Shown: positions 50,429 through 64,000 of the stretch, one piece after another
How positions within the stretch are numbered: position 1 is the stretch's first letter
How the letters are laid out: each line of letters starts with the position of its first letter
Source of the DNA: Comamonas testosteroni
GTDB taxonomy: Bacteria > Pseudomonadota > Gammaproteobacteria > Burkholderiales > Burkholderiaceae_C
Length of the DNA stretch: 64,000 nt
Direction of reading: 5' to 3'
NCBI RefSeq assembly: GCF_014076415.1
Contig: NZ_CP043568.1
Coordinates: forward strand, 372,001-436,000
Notes under the pieces: model-generated
Seen by the model: only the letters and a program-made list of their open reading frames with translations
Told to the model about the DNA's origin: nothing
Databases searched by the model: none
Position numbers and translations under genes: made by a program

Positions 50429-50812
50429 ATGGCCACTACTCAGGTTGAAACAGTCAGCTCTGCTGCTGACAAAGCAAAATTAGCCGCTGTTGCGGCTTTA
50501 GTTGTTGCTTCTATTGCTGGCTTTTATCTGTTGAGCAAGCAAGGTGCGCTGGTGCAGTGGGCGACTCTGATTGTCGGCCTGGTGCTGGCTGCTGGCGTGT
50601 TTCTGATTTCTGAGCCGGGCAAGCGCTTCATTGGCTTTGCTCGTGATGCTTGGCGTGAGGTGAAGAAGGTGGTCTGGCCCACCCGCAAAGAAACCATGCA
50701 GATGACACTGTATGTCTTTGCGTTTGTGGTGGTGATGGCCTTGTTCTTGTGGTTCACCGATAAGACGCTTGAATGGGTCTTGTACGACTTGATTTTGGGC
50801 TGGAGGAAGTAA
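50429..50812 (+). CDS. secE: Preprotein translocase subunit SecE
   Basis: 127 residues from ATG 50429. Three helices, and the conserved cytoplasmic [14 protein letters not shown] before the last one. Part of SecYEG; SecY is outside the window. The TAA overlaps the nusG ATG by one base. Confidence 0.96.
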   Translation: MATTQVETVSSAADKAKLAAVAALVVASIAGFYLLSKQGALVQWATLIVGLVLAAGVFLISEPGKRFIGFARDAWREVKKVVWPTRKETMQMTLYVFAFVVVMALFLWFTDKTLEWVLYDLILGWRK

Positions 50813-51399
50813 TGGCTGATGCAGTCGAAACAGATGTGAATGGTGGAGCAGCGGGACCCGCCAATCCCGATCTGCGCTGGTATATCGTCCATGCCTATTC
50901 GGGTATGGAGAAGGCTGTCGAGCGCAATATTGCGGAGCGTATTGCCCGCTCGGACATGCAGTCCAAGTTTGGCCGCATCCTGGTGCCTTCCGAAGAAGTT
51001 GTGGAAATGCGCAACGGCACTCGTCGCACCACAGAGCGTCGCCTGTTCCCCGGTTATGTTTTCGTCGAAATGGTGATGGATGACGATACATGGCACCTGG
51101 TGAAGCACACCAGCAAGGTGACTGGTTTCGTCGGTGGTGCCAAGAATCGTCCTGCCCCCATTTCTGAAGAAGAAGTTCGCAAGATCGTCGACCAGATGCA
51201 GGAGGGCACCGAGAAGCCCCGCCACAAGGTCGAGTTCATGGTGGGCGAAATGGTTCGTGTCAAGGAAGGTCCGTTCGCAGACTTCAACGGCTCCGTCGAA
51301 GAAGTCAACTACGAAAAGAACCGTCTGCGTGTGTCGGTCACCATCTTTGGCCGCGCAACTCCTGTGGAATTGGAATTCTCTCAAGTTGAGAAAACTTGA
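50812..51399 (+). CDS. nusG: Transcription termination/antitermination protein NusG
   Basis: 195 residues. NGN domain with [18 protein letters not shown] and [10 protein letters not shown]-terminal KOW domain with [21 protein letters not shown]. Start at 50812 behind GGAGGAAG. It couples RNA polymerase to Rho or the ribosome. A 9-bp inverted repeat at 51380-51402 spans the stop codon. Confidence 0.97.
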   Translation: MADAVETDVNGGAAGPANPDLRWYIVHAYSGMEKAVERNIAERIARSDMQSKFGRILVPSEEVVEMRNGTRRTTERRLFPGYVFVEMVMDDDTWHLVKHTSKVTGFVGGAKNRPAPISEEEVRKIVDQMQEGTEKPRHKVEFMVGEMVRVKEGPFADFNGSVEEVNYEKNRLRVSVTIFGRATPVELEFSQVEKT

Positions 51400-51419
51400 G
51401 ATTCGCAATAGAATCTAGG

Positions 51420-51454
51420 GCTTCGCATTTTTTGACTCGATGCGAAGCTTTTTT
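51420..51454 (+). terminator. Terminator or attenuator between nusG and rplK
   Basis: GCTTCGCAT, 11-nt loop, ATGCGAAGC, then T6. Its stem resembles the smaller hairpin before rplC at 11752. rplK needs either read-through or its own promoter. Confidence 0.75.
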
Positions 51455-51524
51455 GTAGAGTCAGCAACCTCGGGGAGCTGTTTGCAGACGCTGCGAATGG
51501 CGCTATACCCGTAAGGAGCTCAAC

Positions 51525-51956
51525 ATGGCGAAAAAAATCGTCGGCTTCATCAAGCTGCAAGTGCCAGCTGGTAAGGCCAATCCTTCTCCTCCCATTGGTC
51601 CTGCGCTGGGTCAGCGCGGCCTCAACATCATGGAATTCTGCAAGGCGTTCAACGCCCAGACCCAAGGTGTCGAGCCCGGCCTGCCTCTGCCCGTGGTGAT
51701 CACGGCTTTTGCTGACAAGAGCTTCACGTTCGTCATCAAGACTCCTCCCGCAACCGTTCTGATCAAGAAGGCTGTGAAGCTGGACAAGGGCTCTTCCAAT
51801 CCTCTGAAGAACAAGGTTGGCAAGATCACACGTGCTCAGCTGGAAGAAATCGCCAAGACCAAGCTGAAGGACATGAACGCCGCTGACGTTGACGCTGCTG
51901 TGCGTACGCTGGCTGGTTCTGCCCGTTCGATGGGCGTGATCGTGGAGGGTGTGTAA
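51525..51956 (+). CDS. rplK: 50S ribosomal protein L11
   Basis: 143 residues, [23 protein letters not shown] in the N-terminal domain. It forms the GTPase-associated centre and is needed for RelA activation. RBS AAGGAG; directly followed by rplA without a gap. Confidence 0.98.
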   Translation: MAKKIVGFIKLQVPAGKANPSPPIGPALGQRGLNIMEFCKAFNAQTQGVEPGLPLPVVITAFADKSFTFVIKTPPATVLIKKAVKLDKGSSNPLKNKVGKITRAQLEEIAKTKLKDMNAADVDAAVRTLAGSARSMGVIVEGV

Positions 51957-52652
51957 ATGGCCAAGTTGACCAAGAAGCAAAAAGCTCTCCAGGGCAAGGT
52001 TGATTCCAACAAGCTGTACTCTTTCGCTGACGCCGTGGCGCTGGTGAAGGAAGCTGCAACTGCCAAGTTCGATGAATCCATCGACGTGGCCGTGCAACTG
52101 GGTGTGGATGCCAAGAAGTCGGACCAAGTGGTGCGTGGCGCTGTGGTGCTGCCTCACGGTACCGGCAAGACTGCTCGCGTGGCTGTGTTCGCACAAGGCG
52201 CCAAGGCTGAAGAAGCCAAGGCTGCTGGCGCTGACGTGGTCGGCATGGACGACCTGGCTGCTCAAGTCAAGGCCGGTGACATGCCCTTCGACGTGGTGAT
52301 CGCTGCTCCCGACGCTATGCGCGTTGTGGGCCAGCTGGGTCAGATCCTGGGCCCCCGTGGCCTGATGCCCAACCCCAAGGTTGGCACCGTGACTCCTGAC
52401 GTCGCTACGGCCGTGAAGAACGCCAAGGCTGGTCAAGTGCAGTTCCGCGTGGACAAGGCTGGTATCGTGCACGGCACGATCGGTCGCCGTTCGTTCGATG
52501 CCGACAAGCTGCAGGGCAACCTGGCTGCTCTGATCGATGCACTGAACAAGGCCAAGCCTGCTTCCAGCAAGGGTCTGTACCTGCGCAAGGTGGCTGTTTC
52601 GTCGACCATGGGTGTGGGCGTTCGCGTCGATACACAATCCATCTCGGCGTAA
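51957..52652 (+). CDS. rplA: 50S ribosomal protein L1
   Basis: 231 residues, [15 protein letters not shown]; conserved [14 protein letters not shown] and [10 protein letters not shown]. It forms the L1 stalk at the E site, and in E. coli represses the L11 operon. It begins right after the rplK stop. Confidence 0.98.
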   Translation: MAKLTKKQKALQGKVDSNKLYSFADAVALVKEAATAKFDESIDVAVQLGVDAKKSDQVVRGAVVLPHGTGKTARVAVFAQGAKAEEAKAAGADVVGMDDLAAQVKAGDMPFDVVIAAPDAMRVVGQLGQILGPRGLMPNPKVGTVTPDVATAVKNAKAGQVQFRVDKAGIVHGTIGRRSFDADKLQGNLAALIDALNKAKPASSKGLYLRKVAVSSTMGVGVRVDTQSISA

Positions 52653-52879
52653 TTGCTAGAAATCGTCAGATGAGCCTGGCTCATCTGGTGTGGTGGGCTG
52701 CGGGAGTTGTTGCTCCTGCAGGTCATCCAAGACCGTTGGTGTGATTTGATCACTTAATCACGAAGGCCAACGCAGATGGCGATCCCGCTGCAGATGGAAA
52801 TTTTTCCTAAACAGTTGGTCGCTGCAACAAGAGCGTGTATGCAGGGCTTGCCTTGCATATGCATTTGAAGGAGTAGACC
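52653..52879 (+). promoter_or_regulatory. L10 operon leader (rplA-rplJ gap)
   Basis: 227 bp without a gene. A hairpin CAGATGAGCC / GGCTCATCTG (52667-52687) is followed by structured sequence and a GCATATGCAT motif near the RBS. By analogy, the L10-L12 complex would bind here to repress rplJL. Confidence 0.5.
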
Positions 52880-53404
52880 TTGAGTCTTAATCGCAGTGAG
52901 AAAGAAGCGGTCATCAACGAAGTGACCAGCCTCGCCGCTAAAGCTCAAACGCTTGTGATCGCGGAATACCGTGGCATCACGGTCGCCGACATGACCAAAC
53001 TGCGTGCCGATGCTCGCAGCAAGGGTGTGAGCCTGAGCGTGTTGAAGAACACCCTGGCCCGCCGTGCTGTTGCCGGTAGCGCGTTTGACGTGGTGGCTGA
53101 CCAGATGACTGGTCCCCTGATCTATGGCTTCTCTGAAGACGCAGTGGCTGCCGCCAAGGTGGTGGCCGACTTCGCGAAGACCAACGACAAGTTGGTGATT
53201 CGCGGTGGTGCGTTCGGAGGCAAGGCCCTGGACATCGACGGCGTTAAGCAACTGGCAAACATCCCCTCCAAGGAAGTACTGCTCGCACAACTGTGCGGCT
53301 TGCTCATGTCGCCTATCTCGCGTACAGCCGTTGTGCTGGGCGCTCTGGCGGCCAAGAAGGGCGAAGGCTCTGCCGAAGCGGCAACAGAAACAGCCGCAGC
53401 CTGA
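52880..53404 (+). CDS. rplJ: 50S ribosomal protein L10
   Basis: 174 residues starting at TTG behind GAAGGAG (52867-52873); no ATG fits the family N-terminus [15 protein letters not shown]. It anchors L7/L12. The rare start may limit initiation and fit the control of this operon. Confidence 0.96.
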   Translation: MSLNRSEKEAVINEVTSLAAKAQTLVIAEYRGITVADMTKLRADARSKGVSLSVLKNTLARRAVAGSAFDVVADQMTGPLIYGFSEDAVAAAKVVADFAKTNDKLVIRGGAFGGKALDIDGVKQLANIPSKEVLLAQLCGLLMSPISRTAVVLGALAAKKGEGSAEAATETAAA

Positions 53405-53440
53405 GTGCTCGGCAAAACCAACCAATTTTAGGAAATCAAA

Positions 53441-53818
53441 ATGGCATTCGATAAAGACGCATTCCTGACCGCCCTGGACAGCATGACTGTTCTGGAACTG
53501 AACGACCTGGTCAAGGCTATTGAAGAGAAGTTTGGCGTGTCCGCCGCTGCTATGGCTGCTCCCGCTGCTGGCGGCGCTGCTGGTGGCGCTGCTGCTGCTG
53601 AAGAAAAGACCGAGTTCAACGTCGTTCTGACCGACGCTGGCGCTAACAAGGTGTCCGTGATTAAGGCTGTGCGCGAAATCACCGGCCTGGGTCTGAAGGA
53701 AGCCAAGGATCTGGTCGACGGCGCTCCCAAGACCGTGAAGGAAGCAGCTCCCAAGGCTGACGCTGAAGCCGCTGTGAAGAAGCTGGTTGAAGCCGGTGCC
53801 AAGGCTGAACTGAAGTAA
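53441..53818 (+). CDS. rplL: 50S ribosomal protein L7/L12
   Basis: 125 residues. N-terminal dimer domain, Ala/Gly hinge (about 36-52) and C-terminal domain [20 protein letters not shown]. It recruits translation GTPases. Confidence 0.98.
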   Translation: MAFDKDAFLTALDSMTVLELNDLVKAIEEKFGVSAAAMAAPAAGGAAGGAAAAEEKTEFNVVLTDAGANKVSVIKAVREITGLGLKEAKDLVDGAPKTVKEAAPKADAEAAVKKLVEAGAKAELK

Positions 53819-53831
53819 TTCAGTGAAATCA

Positions 53832-53866
53832 AGGGCTGGAGACTCCTAAAAGGGTCTCCAGCCTTT
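53832..53866 (+). terminator. Attenuator between rplL and rpoB
   Basis: GGCTGGAGAC / GTCTCCAGCC with a 10-nt loop, followed by TTT. It is short in T, consistent with partial termination that lowers rpoBC relative to rplL, as in E. coli. The 226 bp after it have no gene. Confidence 0.65.
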
Positions 53867-54092
53867 GGCGCTTGTGGAACGCGCTGAAAGAACACACCAG
53901 AAAGCAGGTTTCCTAGGGAGTCTGCTTTTTAGTGTCTTCTGACAATCCGACAGCAGAAGATGCCTTGGTTCGGGCGATGTGCAACGCATCGCCGTCAGCC
54001 ATGGTTGGTAGTGGCCAACCGCCAAGCCCGCAGGAGAACCCTGTGGGGCAGTCGTCGCAGACCCAGGACTCATGTCTTTGCCCGGAGATCTC

Positions 54093-58205
<4,113 letters not shown>

Positions 58206-58326
58206 GCCCTATTAAACAGAGAGCTGCAACCGCTTTAAAACAAAGGATTTGCGCTTGGTTCGTTGCTGAAACCAAGGCAAATCCAGCGGTGGCTGCAATG
58301 ATTTTTGACGAAAAGGAAAGAGTTAC

Positions 58327-62550
<4,224 letters not shown>

Positions 62551-62603
62551 GCATGGCACTGGGCCGCAGCCGGCAAGGGCTGCGGTTCGCTGCTGATGCA
62601 CCG

Positions 62604-62640
62604 CGCTCCCGCTCTGCCTTGTGCAGACGGGAGCGTTTTT
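62604..62640 (+). terminator. Terminator of the rplJL-rpoBC operon
   Basis: CGCTCCCG / CGGGAGCG with inner stem TCTGC / GCAGA, followed by T5. It lies about 50 bp after rpoC. Confidence 0.85.
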
Positions 62641-62756
62641 CATTGATCAAGACACGATTTGCGCAAGTTCGGATCAGGCATGGCGCATGTCGATGGACAT
62701 GCCCGCCGTGCCTTGCTGTCTGCGTCAGTTTTCCAAGTTTTTCAGGTCTGCTCTTC

Positions 62757-64000
62757 ATGACTTCCAAGCCTTCCCAACCCAAGAACGCCGCGGCTGGTGC
62801 TGCTGTACCCAACGCTCCTGCCCTGTGGCAACAGCTGGATGCAGTGGCCAAGGCCCTGCACGGCATCCTGGGTGGCCAGTCCAGCAAGGCTGTGCTGGCA
62901 CAGGTGCCGCAGCGCTTGCGTCCGGGAGTGCAGGCCTTGCTGTTCCAGGTGCTGCGCAATCTGGGACGTGCCCAGGCGCTGCAAAAGCAGCTGGCGCCGC
63001 GCGCACCTGCACCCAAGGTCAGTGCCTTGCTGAGCACGGCGCTGGCTTTGGCCTGGGATGAGGCGCAAGCCCCGTATCCGCCCTTCACCCTGGTCAACCA
63101 GGCCGTGGAAGCCGCCAAGAATGGCGCGGCACGCGCGCAGTCCGGTTTCATCAATGCCTGCCTGCGCCGCTTTCTGCGCGAGCGCGATGCCTTGGTGAGC
63201 GCGACCGACAGCGATCCAGTGGCCGTCTGGAATCACCCTGCCTGGTGGATTGCCCGGCTCAGGAAAGACCATCCCCGGGATTGGCAGACCATTTTGGCGG
63301 CCAACAATGCCCAGCCGCCCATGACGCTGCGCGTGAATGCACAGAAAAGCACTGCAGCCCGGTATCAGGATGCGCTGCAGGAGATGAACCTGAAGGCGAC
63401 GGCCGTCGCCGAGTGCGGTCTGCAGCTGGAGCAGGCCGTGCCTGTACAGGAGCTGCCGCATTTTGAAGAAGGCTGGGCATCGGTGCAGGACGGCGCGGCA
63501 CAGGCCGCGGCCCCACTGCTGCTGGCCGGCTTGTCCCAGCCCCAGGGGCGCCCGCTGCGCGTGCTGGATGCCTGTGCGGCGCCCGGCGGCAAGACCGCTC
63601 ATCTGCTCGAACGTGCCGCGCCCGGCAGCATCGAAGTCACGGCCTTGGAGATCGACCCCGAGCGGGCTCGCCGCATCGATGAAACCCTGTCGCGCCTGGG
63701 CTTGAAGGCCAAGGTGCTGGTGGCCGATGCGTCCGCGCCCCAGGCGTGGTTCGAGTCGCAATGTGGCGGTCAGCCCTTCGATGCCATCTTGCTTGATGCG
63801 CCTTGCACCGCATCGGGCATTGTGCGTCGCCAGCCCGATGTGCGCTGGCTGCGTCGTGAAAGCGATGTGGCCCAGTTGGCAGACATCCAGTCCAGGCTGC
63901 TGGATACCTTGTGGCCGCTGCTGCAGCCCGGCGGCCGCATGGTCTATTGCACCTGCTCGGTCTTCAAGGCCGAGGGCGATGCCCAGATGCAAGCGTTTCT
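62757..64000 (+). CDS. rsmB: 16S rRNA m5C967 methyltransferase (RsmB/Sun), cut off at window end
   Basis: The first 414 residues from ATG 62757. The N-terminal NusB-like helical domain (FTLVNQAVEAAKNGAARAQSG) precedes a Rossmann methyltransferase domain with DACAAPGGKT for SAM binding. DAPCTASGIVRR has the first catalytic cysteine and YCTCSVF the second. It lies after the rpoBC terminator, so it is a separate unit. Confidence 0.93.
   Translation, partial: MTSKPSQPKNAAAGAAVPNAPALWQQLDAVAKALHGILGGQSSKAVLAQVPQRLRPGVQALLFQVLRNLGRAQALQKQLAPRAPAPKVSALLSTALALAWDEAQAPYPPFTLVNQAVEAAKNGAARAQSGFINACLRRFLRERDALVSATDSDPVAVWNHPAWWIARLRKDHPRDWQTILAANNAQPPMTLRVNAQKSTAARYQDALQEMNLKATAVAECGLQLEQAVPVQELPHFEEGWASVQDGAAQAAAPLLLAGLSQPQGRPLRVLDACAAPGGKTAHLLERAAPGSIEVTALEIDPERARRIDETLSRLGLKAKVLVADASAPQAWFESQCGGQPFDAILLDAPCTASGIVRRQPDVRWLRRESDVAQLADIQSRLLDTLWPLLQPGGRMVYCTCSVFKAEGDAQMQAF

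Overview
The window is a GC-rich betaproteobacterial chromosome segment. Protein sequences, gene order and dispersed intergenic repeats suggest Comamonas or a close relative (Comamonadaceae, Burkholderiales). Almost everything is core chromosome. I see no prophage, insertion sequence, CRISPR array, toxin-antitoxin pair or defence system.

Layout. 1-5.1 kb: a partial CorA-type transporter, the haem genes hemB and hemJ (divergent), a VanZ-like membrane protein, a thioredoxin-like 2Fe-2S ferredoxin and an alpha/beta hydrolase. 5.3-6.4 kb: a D-Ala-D-Ala carboxypeptidase. 6.7-16.7 kb: the str and S10 ribosomal operons (rpsL-rpsG-fusA-tufA-rpsJ, then rplC to rpsQ), closed by a strong terminator exactly where spc genes would normally follow. 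16.8-20.7 kb: peroxiredoxin, GNAT, a cytochrome b561/cytochrome c' pair, a TlpA-like thioredoxin and a lipoprotein. 20.8-24.6 kb: a phosphotransferase relay (EIIA, HPr, EI) without sugar permease, and a DUF1963 protein. 24.6-25.0 kb: a gene-poor gap with a Fur-box-like promoter and a downstream intrinsic terminator, a candidate iron-regulated small RNA. 25.0-27.1 kb: ybeD-lipB-lipA (lipoate). 27.4-34.7 kb: the full F1Fo ATP synthase operon atpIBEFHAGDC, with a structured repeat between atpD and atpC. 34.8-41.5 kb: small envelope genes, a CSD-DUF1294 protein, a lemA/TPM operon, an NAD(P)-binding protein, a YheT-type hydrolase, a DUF2946-like protein and a dihaem cytochrome c. 41.6-48.4 kb: an RND efflux operon with a divergent TetR regulator and a palindromic operator. 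48.5-62.6 kb: tRNA-Arg, then tRNA-Tyr/Gly/Thr-tufB-tRNA-Trp-secE-nusG-rplKAJL-rpoBC. 62.8 kb to the end: a partial rsmB.

How it fits together. Most genes serve growth-linked functions: translation (ribosomal proteins, EF-G, two EF-Tu copies, tRNAs), transcription (RNA polymerase, NusG), secretion (SecE), ATP synthesis and cofactors for respiration (haem, lipoate, cytochromes). The RND pump with its repressor is the only clearly inducible stress system.

The points most worth following are the Fur-box transcript candidate; the terminator, hairpin and promoter that split rpsJ from rplC; the unusual order and separation of the str-S10 and rpoBC blocks; the near-identical tuf pair with sharp conversion edges; and a dispersed repeat family, one copy of which encodes part of a signal peptide while another supplies a stop codon. 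Promoter, terminator and repeat calls were made by eye.
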